In this document: piece after piece, positions 8,655-17,379 of the stretch
How the letters are laid out: the number at the start of each line of letters is the position of its first letter
How positions within the stretch are numbered: position 1 is the first letter of the stretch
Source of the DNA: Alistipes sp.
GTDB lineage: Bacteria > Bacteroidota > Bacteroidia > Bacteroidales > Rikenellaceae
Direction of reading: 5' to 3'
Assembly (NCBI GenBank): GCA_017436185.1
Contig: JAFSDP010000008.1
Coordinates: 116,595 to 180,594 of the forward strand
DNA length: 64,000 bases
Notes under the pieces: generated by a model
What the model was told of the DNA's origin: nothing
What the model saw: only the letters and a program-made list of their open reading frames with translations
Database searches by the model: none
Made by a program: the position numbers and the translations under genes

Positions 8655-9308
8655 TTACAACTTCTCGCCGTAGGCCAAATCGCCTGCGTCGCCGATGCCC
8701 GGCACGATGTACGACTTCGAGGTCAGCTCCTCATCGACCGCTCCGCACCAGATCGTAGTGGTCTTCTCGGACATATGCTGCTTGACGTAATCAACACCCT
8801 CCTCGCTGGCGATAACTGCCGCAATATGAGTGTGTTTGGGGGTGCCACCCTTTTCGCACAGAGCCTCGTAGGTGAGCACAATCGACGAACCGGTTGCCAA
8901 CATCGGGTCTGCCAAAATCAGCACTTTGCCCTCCAAACTGCCACACGAGATGTACTCAACCTTGATCTTGAACTTACCATCTTTGCTATACTTGCGATAG
9001 GCCGAAACAAAGGCGTTCTGCGCGTCGTCGAAGTAGTTCAGAAAACCCTGATGGAAGGGCAGACCGGCACGCAGAATTGTCGCAACGACCACCTCGTCGC
9101 TTACTTGCATCACGGCAGCCTCGCCCAGCGGAGTCTCGACAACGGTGGGGGTGTAGTCGAGCGTCTTGCTGATTTCGTATGCAGTTACCTCGCCCATACG
9201 TTCGAGGTTGCGGCGGAAACGCATACTGTCGACCTGAATTTTACGATCGCGCATCTCGGCGATAAACTTATTGACGATCGAATTTTGTTGGTTGAGAATG
9301 TGTAACAT
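8655..9308 (-). CDS. upp: uracil phosphoribosyltransferase
   Basis: Salvages uracil to UMP with PRPP. The 217-residue protein has the PRPP-binding loop ILADPMLATGSS and the C-terminal uracil-binding PGIGDAGDLAYG. It lies 31 bases downstream of hflX on the same strand and may share its transcript, though the two have no functional link. It ends at the terminator at 8604-8635. Confidence 0.96.
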   Translation of the reverse strand: MLHILNQQNSIVNKFIAEMRDRKIQVDSMRFRRNLERMGEVTAYEISKTLDYTPTVVETPLGEAAVMQVSDEVVVATILRAGLPFHQGFLNYFDDAQNAFVSAYRKYSKDGKFKIKVEYISCGSLEGKVLILADPMLATGSSIVLTYEALCEKGGTPKHTHIAAVIASEEGVDYVKQHMSEKTTTIWCGAVDEELTSKSYIVPGIGDAGDLAYGEKL

Positions 9309-9339
9309 AATCGTATCGAAGTTATTGAAGGTTAGTCAA

Positions 9340-10569
9340 TTAGTACAGGAAGTTGTTGAACGGATAGCGTCCTGCGTGAATCTCGCGCACCATCGAATAG
9401 AGGTCCTGACGCAACTTGTCGATGTTCTGTCGGTCGAGCGCCGAAATGAAGATACAAGGCGCATCGGTCGAGGCCATATAGGTACGTTTTAGATCGTCGA
9501 GCGAGAGATTTTCGCGCGTTGCGGGAGTCAGGTCGTCCTCGTCTTTCTTAATATAGGTGTAGGCGTCGATCTTGTTGAAGATGATGAAGGTTGGTTTGTC
9601 GCCTGCACCAATCTCGCGCAGGGTCTGCTTCACCACGTCCATCTGCTCCTCGAATCCGGGGTGCGAAATATCGACAACGTGCAGCAGCAGATCGGCCTCA
9701 CGTACCTCGTCGAGGGTCGATTTGAACGACTCGACCAGCTGAGTAGGCAACTTACGAATGAAACCAACGGTGTCCGAAAGCAGGAACGGAAGGTTGTCGA
9801 AAACCACCTTGCGCACTGTCGTATCGAGCGTCGCAAAGAGCTTATTCTCAGCGAATACGTCGCTCTTACTCAGCAGGTTCATCAGCGTTGATTTGCCTAC
9901 GTTCGTATATCCGACTAACGACACACGCACCATCTGTCCGCGGTTGCTACGCTGCACAGCCATCTGGCGGTCGATCTTTTTCAGATCCTCTTTGAGTTTC
10001 GAGATTCGATTGCGGACAATACGACGGTCGGTCTCGATCTCGCGCTCACCCGCACCGCCACGTGTACCCGTGCCGCCTCGCTGACGTTCGAGGTGGGTCC
10101 ACATACCCGTCAGTCGCGGCAACATATATTCGAGCTGCGCCACCTCGACCTGCGTCTTGGCGTAGGCGGTCTGTGCGCGCGCTACAAAGATATCGAGAAT
10201 GAGTCGTGTTCGGTCCTGCGTGAGGCAGGGGAGTGCCTTCTCGATGTTGCGGGTCTGTGAGGGCGAGAGTTCATCGTCGAAGATCACTACGTCGATGGCG
10301 TTCTCCTCGCAGAATGCGGCGATCTCCTCCAACTTACCCGGACCCACATAGATACGCGAGTTGGGCGAGGGCAGCATCTGCATAAAGCGGCGCACGGTTA
10401 CGATTCCGGCGGTCTCGGCCAGAAACTCCAACTCGTCGAGATACTCCTCGGCCTGACGCTGCTTCGAGCGGTCGGTGATGACCGTAACGAGCACAGCGCG
10501 ACGACGCGGATCGACCTCGACGACCTCGGTTGCGGTGTTGTTTGTATTCTTTGTTTTGCTGTCAGCCAT
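9340..10569 (-). CDS. hflX: GTPase HflX, ribosome-associated
   Basis: A ribosome-splitting GTPase active under stress. 409 residues: the HflX N-terminal domain (residues 25-200, with YVGPGKLEEI and DELSPSQTRN), a glycine-rich linker RQRGGTGTRGGAGE, and the G domain with P-loop GYTNVGKST, the switch DTVGFIRKLP and the specificity motif NKID. A possible -7 box (TACCTTG on the - strand, 10589-10595) lies 20 bases before the start; upp follows. Confidence 0.96.
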   Translation of the reverse strand: MADSKTKNTNNTATEVVEVDPRRRAVLVTVITDRSKQRQAEEYLDELEFLAETAGIVTVRRFMQMLPSPNSRIYVGPGKLEEIAAFCEENAIDVVIFDDELSPSQTRNIEKALPCLTQDRTRLILDIFVARAQTAYAKTQVEVAQLEYMLPRLTGMWTHLERQRGGTGTRGGAGEREIETDRRIVRNRISKLKEDLKKIDRQMAVQRSNRGQMVRVSLVGYTNVGKSTLMNLLSKSDVFAENKLFATLDTTVRKVVFDNLPFLLSDTVGFIRKLPTQLVESFKSTLDEVREADLLLHVVDISHPGFEEQMDVVKQTLREIGAGDKPTFIIFNKIDAYTYIKKDEDDLTPATRENLSLDDLKRTYMASTDAPCIFISALDRQNIDKLRQDLYSMVREIHAGRYPFNNFLY

Positions 10570-10612
10570 TGGCTAATTGAGTTATAAACAAGGTATTACC
10601 TCCTGTAAAAAC

Positions 10613-10642
10613 GAGGGTATCCCACTTGCTTGGGACACCCTC
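10613..10642 (-). terminator. terminator of the TonB-family gene
   Basis: GAGGGTATCCCA (10613-10624) pairs with TGGGACACCCTC (10631-10642) with one internal mismatch; on the - strand the stem is followed by a U5 run. Confidence 0.8.
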
Positions 10643-10669
10643 ATATTTTGTCGATTGTAATCCGTTCGA

Positions 10670-11350
10670 TTACTGGATACGGAACTCAACGGGCAGAGTG
10701 TAACGTACACGCACGGGGGCGTTACGCTGCTTACCCGGGGTCCACTTGGGCGACGACTGCAATACGCGAACAGCCTCATCAGCCAGCGAGCGGTCGGGGC
10801 TCTGCATAACCTGAATGTTGGTGAGCGAACCGTCGCGCTCGATAACGAAGGTCAGCGTTACCTTACCCGAGATACCGTTCTCCTGAGCGATCTGCGGGTA
10901 CTTCAACTTACCCTGAACCCACGAGCGGAACTTCATCAAGTCGCCACCCTGGAACTTAGGCATCTCCTCAGCGATGATGAAGGGAGCGTCGTCCTCAGCA
11001 GCCTCCTCGACAACTTCGATATTCTGAACGATCTCGATATCCTCCGAGAACTCCGAGAAGTCAAACTCGGTATCGATCTTGGTGTCGTTGGTTACGACGT
11101 TCAGCACGTCCGACAGAACCTGCATCTCAACCTTCTTGGGAGGTTCGGGCGGTTTCTGATCCTGAGTGGTGATGTCGGTGATTTCCTCCTCGACAACCTC
11201 CATACTTGCTTCGATGATCTCAACGTTACGCTCCTTCTGAGTGTAAGCGAAAGCGGCGATGGTCAGCAACAGAGCGAAGATCAAGCCGATTTCGAGGAAC
11301 AGACCTTTCTTGTTGTTAAGGTCAGCTTTGGGTGATTTTTTGATTTGCAT
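10670..11350 (-). CDS. TonB-family energy transducer
   Basis: 226 residues: a short cytoplasmic tail, one transmembrane helix (about 20-40), an acidic and Pro-rich periplasmic linker (PPEPPKK), and a C-terminal TonB domain from about residue 140 (MPKFQGGDLMKFRSWVQ, ending PVEFRIQ). It should couple the proton gradient to outer-membrane transporters such as SusC-like receptors. No exbB/exbD genes are next to it; it has its own -7 box and terminator, so it is a single-gene unit. Confidence 0.92.
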   Translation of the reverse strand: MQIKKSPKADLNNKKGLFLEIGLIFALLLTIAAFAYTQKERNVEIIEASMEVVEEEITDITTQDQKPPEPPKKVEMQVLSDVLNVVTNDTKIDTEFDFSEFSEDIEIVQNIEVVEEAAEDDAPFIIAEEMPKFQGGDLMKFRSWVQGKLKYPQIAQENGISGKVTLTFVIERDGSLTNIQVMQSPDRSLADEAVRVLQSSPKWTPGKQRNAPVRVRYTLPVEFRIQ

Positions 11351-11400
11351 TATTAATTAATTTTAATTGTTTTCGTCGAAAAACATCATTTGTTGCACTA

Positions 11401-11408
11401 CAAATATA
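11401..11408 (-). promoter_or_regulatory. -7 box of the TonB-family gene
   Basis: The - strand reads TATATTTG, about 50 bases before the start at 11350. Confidence 0.65.
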
Positions 11409-11461
11409 GTAACAATATCCGAAAAAAAATAGTTTTGCTCAAAAAAAACTCAAAAAATACA

Positions 11462-11469
11462 TATATTTG
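11462..11469 (+). promoter_or_regulatory. -7 box of rlmN
   Basis: TATATTTG, 41 bases before the rlmN start. It is divergent from the TonB-family promoter across an A-rich spacer. Confidence 0.65.
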
Positions 11470-11509
11470 CACTCGTGAGCCTCGTAGAGGGGCATTTTGA
11501 AGACGATTT

Positions 11510-12532
11510 ATGGAACATTTGTACGGGAAAACTCTCGCCGAGCTGCGAGTTGTGGCCGAGGAGTACGGGCTACCGCGATTTGCTGCGGGACAGATGGCGC
11601 GTTGGCTTTACAAGCGCCACGTTACGGATATCGCCTCGATGACCGATCTCTCGGCTGTGGCGCGTGCGCGATTGGCCGAGCGTTACGATATCGGTTTGAC
11701 GGCCCCGTTGGCGGTCAGCGCGTCGGAGGACGGAACACGAAAATATCTCTATGCGACCGAAACGTCGGGTCGCCACATCGAGTCGGCATATATCCCTGAT
11801 GGTGAGCGTGCTACGTTGTGCGTTTCGTCGCAGGCGGGGTGCCGTATGGGCTGCCGTTTCTGTATGACTTCGCGTCAGGGATTGCATCACTCGCTCTCGA
11901 CACTCGAAATCCTGAATCAGATCGCCTCGCTGCCCGAACGCGACCGACTGACCAATGTGGTCTATATGGGTATGGGCGAGCCGTTGGATAATCTCGACAA
12001 TGTTCTGCGTTCGCTCGAAGTGCTCACCTCGGAGTGGGGATACGGTTGGAGTCCCACGCGAATAACCCTCTCGACAGCGGGTGTGTTGCCCTCGTTGAAG
12101 CGCTTTTTGGACGAGTCGTCGGTGCATTTGGCAGTCAGCCTGCACAACCCGTTTCACGATGAGCGTCAGGAGATTATGCCTATCGAAAAACCCTATCCGA
12201 TTGCCGAGGTGATGAAGCTTCTGCGTCAGTACGATTTCACTCACCAGCGACGTGTCAGCTTCGAGTATATCGTGATGAGTGGGTTGAACGATTCGCCCCG
12301 CCACGTGGCCGAGCTGGCTCGTTTGCTCAATGGTGTGGCGTGTCGTATCAATCTGATTCGTTTCCACAAAATCCCCGATTCGCCCTATTTCAGCCCTCCG
12401 CAGCCGCAGATGGAGACCTTCCGTGATGCGCTGATCCGCAAGGGAATTATGACCACAATCCGCCGTTCGCGTGGCGAGGATATCAAGGCGGCGTGCGGTC
12501 TGCTCTCGACGCTCGGGGTCGATAAGGCGTAG
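11510..12532 (+). CDS. rlmN: 23S rRNA A2503 / tRNA A37 C2-methyltransferase
   Basis: A radical SAM enzyme that methylates C2 of A2503 in 23S rRNA and A37 of some tRNAs. 340 residues with the cluster motif CRMGCRFC near residue 108, the GMGEPL motif (YMGMGEPLDN), the SLHNP segment, and the C-terminal catalytic cysteine in KAACGLLS. An overlapping frame starts 13 bases upstream but has no support. A periplasmic thioredoxin gene follows 53 bases later. Confidence 0.97.
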   Translation: MEHLYGKTLAELRVVAEEYGLPRFAAGQMARWLYKRHVTDIASMTDLSAVARARLAERYDIGLTAPLAVSASEDGTRKYLYATETSGRHIESAYIPDGERATLCVSSQAGCRMGCRFCMTSRQGLHHSLSTLEILNQIASLPERDRLTNVVYMGMGEPLDNLDNVLRSLEVLTSEWGYGWSPTRITLSTAGVLPSLKRFLDESSVHLAVSLHNPFHDERQEIMPIEKPYPIAEVMKLLRQYDFTHQRRVSFEYIVMSGLNDSPRHVAELARLLNGVACRINLIRFHKIPDSPYFSPPQPQMETFRDALIRKGIMTTIRRSRGEDIKAACGLLSTLGVDKA

Positions 12533-12585
12533 CTCGGGCACGTGATTTGAACGATGGTGCGGGTAACTTTATATATAATTATTGT

Positions 12586-13008
12586 ATGAAAAAGTATCTT
12601 TTAATTCTCGTTTTCGCGTTGGCGACTTTCGCGTCGGCGATGGCGAAGGGTGGGGTAGAGTTCCGCGATGGAGCGCTCGATGATATGGTGGCTGAGGCTG
12701 CCGCAGAAGAGAAATATCTCTTTGTCGAATTGTTTGCAACGTGGTGCGGTCCGTGCCGAATGATGGAGCGCACGTTGGCAACCGATGAGGTGGGTGCGTA
12801 TATGAATCCACGCTTTGTATCAGTGCGTTACGATGTCGATAAGGCTACGGGAGCGTTGCTTGCGCGAACCAATGGTGTGCGTAGTATCCCGACCTGCTTG
12901 GTGATGAACGGCAATGGTGAGGTGGTAGGTCGTTTAGTCGGATCGAGCTCGCCCGAAAAATTCGTAGCCTCGATGCGTAGTTTGCTGGCAAATATCTCGG
13001 AAGAGTAG
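12586..13008 (+). CDS. secreted thioredoxin-family protein
   Basis: A 140-residue protein with a cleavable-looking signal (MKKYLLILVFALATFASAMA) followed by one thioredoxin domain with the canonical active site WCGPC (Cys54, Cys57) and cis-Pro in RSIPTCL. The ATG at 12586 is chosen because it starts the signal peptide; the frame is open 13 codons further upstream. The DsbDgamma/thioredoxin_7 group fits best, acting as a periplasmic reductase or oxidant. It is the third thioredoxin-fold exported protein in 13 kb. Confidence 0.85.
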   Translation: MKKYLLILVFALATFASAMAKGGVEFRDGALDDMVAEAAAEEKYLFVELFATWCGPCRMMERTLATDEVGAYMNPRFVSVRYDVDKATGALLARTNGVRSIPTCLVMNGNGEVVGRLVGSSSPEKFVASMRSLLANISEE

Positions 13009-13050
13009 TAAAAACGTCGCGGGGGTAGCGCTTTTTCTCGAAAAAAGTGC

Positions 13051-13058
13051 TATATTTG
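13051..13058 (+). promoter_or_regulatory. -7 box of deoC
   Basis: TATATTTG, 41 bases before the deoC start codon. Confidence 0.65.
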
Positions 13059-13098
13059 CGGTAGAGTACCTAATGTGCAACAAAAATAGTGATCAGAT

Positions 13099-13974
13099 AT
13101 GGAATACTTAACCAAACTTCAAGAATATGCTGCGGCTCCGACCGTTGAGGAGGTAGCCGAGAAGGTGGCGGCGGCACGCGAGGCCGCAAAGGCTAACGAG
13201 ACGACCGATGTCTATAAATTTTGCTATTCGACCATCGACCTCACGACGTTGGCTTGTACCGATTCGGTGGAGTCGGTAACCCGTTTTGCGCGTCGTGCTG
13301 CGGAGTTCTATATCGACTATCCGCATATCCCGAACGTGGCGTCGATTTGTGTCTATCCTCTTTTCGTTGAGACGGTTGGATTGGCCGTAGATGGTACTCC
13401 GATGCGCATTACAAGCGTGTCGGGCGGTTTCCCTGCGTCGCAAACGTTCCTCGAAGTGAAGGTTTTGGAGACGGCTATGGCGATCGAGAACGGTGCCGAC
13501 GAGATCGACATCGTGATCAACGTGGGCGAACTGATGGCAGGTCGTGTCGATGAGATGGCGTCGGAGATCGAGGTGCTGCGTGAGGAGGCCGATGAGGTGG
13601 TTTTGAAGGTGATCATCGAGTCGGGTGCGCTGAAAACTCCCGAGCTGATTCGCAAGGCGTCGTTGTTGGCGATGATGGCGGGTGCAGACTTTGTCAAGAC
13701 CTCGACCGGCAAGATCGACGTTGCAGCAACGCCCGAGGCTGCTGTTGTGATGTGCGAGGCTATCCGCGACTACTACGAGAAGACGGGTCGCAAGGTTGGT
13801 TTCAAGGCGGCAGGTGGCGTGCGCACGGCTGAGGACGCAGCGCTCTACTACACCATCGTCGAGCAGACGCTCGGCAAGGAGTGGCTTACCCCCGAATTGT
13901 TCCGTATCGGTGCAAGTTCGGTTGCCAACAATCTGATCTCGGCAATCGAAGGCAAGGAGGTTAAGTACTTCTAA
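13099..13974 (+). CDS. deoC: deoxyribose-phosphate aldolase
   Basis: Cleaves 2-deoxyribose 5-phosphate to glyceraldehyde 3-phosphate and acetaldehyde, the last step of deoxynucleoside catabolism. 291 residues, slightly longer than the 220-260 of the short class because of an N-terminal extension. The Schiff-base lysine is in FVKTSTGKI and the second catalytic lysine in GFKAAGGVR; the substrate-site aspartate is in EIDIVINVG. It has its own promoter and is followed by a TTCAAAATT repeat and a terminator. Confidence 0.96.
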   Translation: MEYLTKLQEYAAAPTVEEVAEKVAAAREAAKANETTDVYKFCYSTIDLTTLACTDSVESVTRFARRAAEFYIDYPHIPNVASICVYPLFVETVGLAVDGTPMRITSVSGGFPASQTFLEVKVLETAMAIENGADEIDIVINVGELMAGRVDEMASEIEVLREEADEVVLKVIIESGALKTPELIRKASLLAMMAGADFVKTSTGKIDVAATPEAAVVMCEAIRDYYEKTGRKVGFKAAGGVRTAEDAALYYTIVEQTLGKEWLTPELFRIGASSVANNLISAIEGKEVKYF

Positions 13975-14004
13975 TTCAAAGTTCAAAATTCAAAATTCAA
14001 AATT
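13974..14004. repeat. TTCAAAATT short tandem repeat
   Basis: About three and a half copies of a 9-10 bp unit (TTCAAAATT) between the deoC stop and its terminator. Similar arrays occur near 14052, 17329, 22864, 23055 and 37711, in most cases next to a terminator or a palindromic element. Confidence 0.75.
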
Positions 14005-14032
14005 AAGCCGCACTTTTTGGTGCGGCTTTTTT
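14005..14032 (+). terminator. intrinsic terminator of deoC
   Basis: AAGCCGCAC and GTGCGGCTT pair around TTTTTG and are followed by T6. Confidence 0.9.
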
Positions 14033-14070
14033 ATTAATTCAAAGGACCCGAAATTCAAAATTATTTTACG

Positions 14071-14144
14071 CGATTTCGAAGAAATCGTCGCGCACGGCGG
14101 CGCCCGCGACTTTCAGTCGCGCCGCCCCACGCCGCCGTGTGCGC
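14071..14144. repeat. modular intergenic palindrome, copy B (reverse orientation)
   Basis: A flank hairpin CGATTTC-GAA-GAAATCG (14071-14087) is followed by an outer stem (core CACGGCGGCG at 14093-14102 with CGCCGCCGTG at 14130-14139) and an inner hairpin CGCGACT-TTC-AGTCGCG (14105-14121). Read on the - strand the inner loop is GAA and the one-sided run is G-rich (GGGGCGG), so this is the same element as copy A in the other orientation. It lies between the convergent deoC and ppdK genes. Confidence 0.8.
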
Positions 14145-14184
14145 TCTAATCAGAATAATGTGTAAATCTTGTTTTGTATAAAAA

Positions 14185-14216
14185 AATAAGACCGTCCTAT
14201 GTGGGACGGCCTTATT
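14185..14216 (-). terminator. intrinsic terminator of ppdK
   Basis: AATAAGACCGTCC pairs with GGACGGCCTTATT with one mismatch; an A run on the + strand upstream gives the U run on the - strand. Confidence 0.85.
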
Positions 14217-14242
14217 CTCAATATTTGGTTAATGCTAACCTC

Positions 14243-16969
14243 TTATTTCTCAGTCAGAGCTGCGTGAGCTGCTGCCAGACGTGCGATGGGCACACGGAAA
14301 GGCGAGCAAGATACGTAGTTCAGACCTGCGTGGTGGCAGAACTCTACCGACGAAGGCTCACCACCGTGCTCACCGCAGATACCGCACTTCAAGGTCTCGC
14401 GAGTGCCACGGCCCTTGAATACAGCCTCACGGATCAACTGACCAACACCGTTGCGATCGAGGATCTGGAACGGGTCGTTCTTCAAGATACCCTTGTCGAG
14501 ATATACGGGCAAGAACTTAGCGATATCGTCGCGCGAGAAGCCCAGAGTCATCTGAGTCAAGTCGTTAGTACCGAACGAGAAGAACTCGGCAACCTCAGCG
14601 ATCTGGTTTGCGGTAACAGCTGCGCGCGGTACCTCGATCATCGTACCTACCAGGTAGTCGATCTTGTCGTTGCGCTCAGTGAATACCTCGTTAGCAACGC
14701 GGTCGATGATGTTCTTCTGGTAGCGCAACTCCTTGTGGTTACCTACCAGCGGAACCATAATCTCAACCTTCACGTCCATACCCGTAGCCTTTACGTTCAT
14801 TGCAGCCTCGATGATAGCGCGAGCCTGCATCTCGGTAATCTCGGGATAGGTGTTACCCAGACGGCAACCACGGTGGCCCAACATCGGGTTCACCTCGTGC
14901 AGCGACTCAACACGTGCTGCAACCTTCTCAACGGGGATATTCAGTGCGTCAGCCATCTCCTGCTGCTCCTTCGGAGTGTTGGGAGCGAACTCGTGCAGAG
15001 GGGGATCGAGCAGACGTACGATCACGGGATAGCCCTTCATAGCCTTGAACAGACCCTCGAAGTCGCCACGCTGCATAGGCAACAACTTCGACAGAGCTAC
15101 ACGACGACCGTCCTCATCGTCAGCCAAGATCATCTCGCGAACAGCCTTGATACGGTCGCCCTCGAAGAACATATGTTCGGTACGGCACAGACCGATACCC
15201 TCAGCACCGAATGCAAATGCCTGCTCAGCGTCCTTCGGAGTATCAGCGTTAGCGCGAACCTTCATCGTAGCGTACTTGCCTGCCAGCTCCATCAGCTTGC
15301 CGAAGTCGCCGCTCAGATCAGCTGCCTGAGTAGCTACCTGACCGAGATAAACCTCACCGGTCGAGCCGTTCAACGAAATCCAATCACCCTCCTTGATGGT
15401 GTACTCACCGATCTTGATGGTGCGAGCCTTATAGTCGATCTGCAACTCACCTGCACCCGAAACGCAGCACTTACCCATACCACGTGCAACAACGGCAGCG
15501 TGCGAGGTCATACCACCGCGCTGAGTCAAGATACCGGCAGCGTCCAACATACCCTTCAAATCCTCGGGCGAGGTCTCGATACGAACCAAGATAGCCTTCT
15601 GGCCACTTGCAGCAACCTTCTCAGCGTCCTCAGCGAAGAATACAACGGGACCCGTTGCAGCACCCGGCGATGCGGGCAGACCCTTCACCAGAACCTTAGC
15701 GTTCTTCATTGCAGCCTTATCGAATACGGGGTGCAGCAGCTCGTCGAGCTTAGCGGGCTCGCAACGCAGAACTGCGGTCTTCTCGTCGATCAGACCCTCA
15801 GCCAGCATATCCATTGCGATCTTCACCATAGCTGCGCCGGTACGCTTACCGTTACGGCACTGCAACATCCACAACTTACCGTCCTGAATAGTGAACTCGA
15901 TATCCTGCATATCGGTAAAGTACTCCTCCAAGTGGTGCTGGATCTCGTTCAGCTCCTTGTAAACCTCGGGCATAACCTCTTCGAGCGAAGGATACTTCGA
16001 TGCGCGCTCCTCCTCCGAGATGTTCTGAGCCTTAGCCCAACGCTTCGAACCCTCGATGGTGATCTGCTGAGGAGTGCGGATGCCTGCAACTACGTCCTCA
16101 CCCTGAGCGTTGATCAGATACTCACCGTTGAAGATGTTCTCACCTGTTGCAGCGTCGCGCGAGAATGCAACACCCGTTGCCGAGTTGTCGCCCATATTAC
16201 CGAATACCATTGCCTGTACGTTCACAGCGGTACCCCACTCAGCGGGAATGTTGTTGAGCTTACGATAGAGGATTGCGCGCTCGTTCATCCACGAACCGAA
16301 TACTGCGCAAACTGCACCCCACAACTGCTCCCAAGGACATACGGGGAAGTCCGAACCGGTCTGCTCCTTAACGGCAGCCTTGAACTTCGCAACCAGCACC
16401 TTCAAGTCGTCGGTGGTAAGGTCGGTGTCGTTCTGCACGCCACGCTCCTCCTTCAACTCGTCGATAATAACCTCGAAGGGATCCTGGTCCTCCTTGCTAA
16501 CGGGCTTCATACCCAATACAACGTCGCCGTACATCTGTACGAAGCGGCGGTACGAGTCCCAAGCGAAGCGGGGGTTACCCGACAGCTTCGAGATAGCCTC
16601 AACAGCGTCGTCGTTCAAACCGAGGTTCAGAATGGTATCCATCATACCGGGCATCGATGCGCGAGCACCCGAACGAACCGATACGAGCAGCGGAGCAACG
16701 GGGTCGCCGAACTTGCGGCCGGTCAGCTCCTCAACGCCCTTCATAGCCTTCTCGACCTCAGGACGGAGCATCTCAACGATCTTCTCCTTACCGTACTGGT
16801 AGTACTCCGAGCATACGTCGGTAGTGATGGTAAAGCCCGGGGGTACGGGGATACCGATCAAGTTCATTTCAGCCAGGTTAGCACCCTTGCCACCCAGCAA
16901 TTCTCTCATTTTGCCATTACCCTCAGCCTCTTTGTTACCGAAGGTATAGACTCTTTTTACGTTTGACAT
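14243..16969 (-). CDS. ppdK: pyruvate, phosphate dikinase
   Basis: Interconverts pyruvate + ATP + Pi and PEP + AMP + PPi; in Bacteroidales it serves PPi-linked glycolysis/gluconeogenesis. 908 residues with the ATP-grasp N-terminal domain (FGNKEAEGNGKMRELLGGKGANLAEM), the phosphohistidine in GGMTSHAAVVARG (His490), and the C-terminal PEP-binding domain with the catalytic cysteine in GLNYVSCSPFRVPIARL. It is about 35 residues longer than the shortest family members. Strong codon bias suggests high expression. The antisense strand carries a spurious 930-codon open frame. Confidence 0.97.
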   Translation of the reverse strand: MSNVKRVYTFGNKEAEGNGKMRELLGGKGANLAEMNLIGIPVPPGFTITTDVCSEYYQYGKEKIVEMLRPEVEKAMKGVEELTGRKFGDPVAPLLVSVRSGARASMPGMMDTILNLGLNDDAVEAISKLSGNPRFAWDSYRRFVQMYGDVVLGMKPVSKEDQDPFEVIIDELKEERGVQNDTDLTTDDLKVLVAKFKAAVKEQTGSDFPVCPWEQLWGAVCAVFGSWMNERAILYRKLNNIPAEWGTAVNVQAMVFGNMGDNSATGVAFSRDAATGENIFNGEYLINAQGEDVVAGIRTPQQITIEGSKRWAKAQNISEEERASKYPSLEEVMPEVYKELNEIQHHLEEYFTDMQDIEFTIQDGKLWMLQCRNGKRTGAAMVKIAMDMLAEGLIDEKTAVLRCEPAKLDELLHPVFDKAAMKNAKVLVKGLPASPGAATGPVVFFAEDAEKVAASGQKAILVRIETSPEDLKGMLDAAGILTQRGGMTSHAAVVARGMGKCCVSGAGELQIDYKARTIKIGEYTIKEGDWISLNGSTGEVYLGQVATQAADLSGDFGKLMELAGKYATMKVRANADTPKDAEQAFAFGAEGIGLCRTEHMFFEGDRIKAVREMILADDEDGRRVALSKLLPMQRGDFEGLFKAMKGYPVIVRLLDPPLHEFAPNTPKEQQEMADALNIPVEKVAARVESLHEVNPMLGHRGCRLGNTYPEITEMQARAIIEAAMNVKATGMDVKVEIMVPLVGNHKELRYQKNIIDRVANEVFTERNDKIDYLVGTMIEVPRAAVTANQIAEVAEFFSFGTNDLTQMTLGFSRDDIAKFLPVYLDKGILKNDPFQILDRNGVGQLIREAVFKGRGTRETLKCGICGEHGGEPSSVEFCHHAGLNYVSCSPFRVPIARLAAAHAALTEK

Positions 16970-17028
16970 TTTTTGTAACGATTATTTTAATGAAATTAGT
17001 TAATTGTCGTTATTACGCTTCAAGTTTG

Positions 17029-17036
17029 CGAAATTA
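17029..17036 (-). promoter_or_regulatory. -7-like box of ppdK
   Basis: The - strand reads TAATTTCG, one mismatch from TAnnTTTG, about 60 bases before the ppdK start. Confidence 0.45.
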
Positions 17037-17145
17037 ACAATTTTTCTGCAAATGCCAAAGAATCACGATGGAATTTTTGTAAAAAATTGCAGATCACTCC
17101 GATTTTGACCCTAAATTCGATTGCGCAGGCTTGTTTGACTACCCT

Positions 17146-17291
17146 GTGGGCGGGTCTTGCAGTTTTTTGTTCTTGCCTGCAAAATCAGTGGTGGCGAAGG
17201 TGAATTTGGGATTGTAAATTGGCGATTTCTTTGGAATCGACACACTCGCGGGCAGAGGCAACCCAACGAATAAAAAACAAAACCCGCCCAC
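17146..17291. repeat. degenerate modular palindrome, copy E
   Basis: The 400-base spacer between ppdK and mnmA holds no gene. GTGGGCGGGT (17146-17155) is an exact inverse of ACCCGCCCAC (17282-17291). Inside lie a flank hairpin CGATTTC-TTT-GGAATCG (17223-17239) and the CACACTCGCGGGC arm start (17241-17253), matching the flank of the other copies. The opposite arm and the inner GAA hairpin are not recognisable, so it looks like a decayed or interrupted copy. Confidence 0.55.
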
Positions 17292-17330
17292 GAGGCAGGT
17301 TAATGAGGCAGGTAAATGAGGCAGGTTAAT
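17292..17330. repeat. three tandem 13-bp repeats
   Basis: GAGGCAGGTTAAT at 17292-17304, GAGGCAGGTAAAT at 17305-17317 and GAGGCAGGTTAAT at 17318-17330; only one base differs. They abut the degenerate palindrome and run into a TTTTGAATT repeat. Confidence 0.85.
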
Positions 17331-17347
17331 TTTGAATTTTGAATTGA

Positions 17348-17379
17348 AAAAACCGCACTCCGAAAAGAGTGCGGTTTTT
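17348..17379 (-). terminator. intrinsic terminator of mnmA
   Basis: AAAAACCGCACTC and GAGTGCGGTTTTT form a perfect 13-bp stem around CGAAAA and overlap the mnmA stop codon. Confidence 0.9.

Noticed and set aside
14174..16966. A 930-codon open frame on the + strand opposite ppdK
   Set aside because: The - strand codes for a complete pyruvate phosphate dikinase with all motifs. The antisense frame is a by-product of strong codon bias; its translation is rich in Leu, Val, Ser and Gln, with no domain.
17292..17330. Possible CRISPR-like array
   Set aside because: Units are 13 bp and directly adjacent without spacers.
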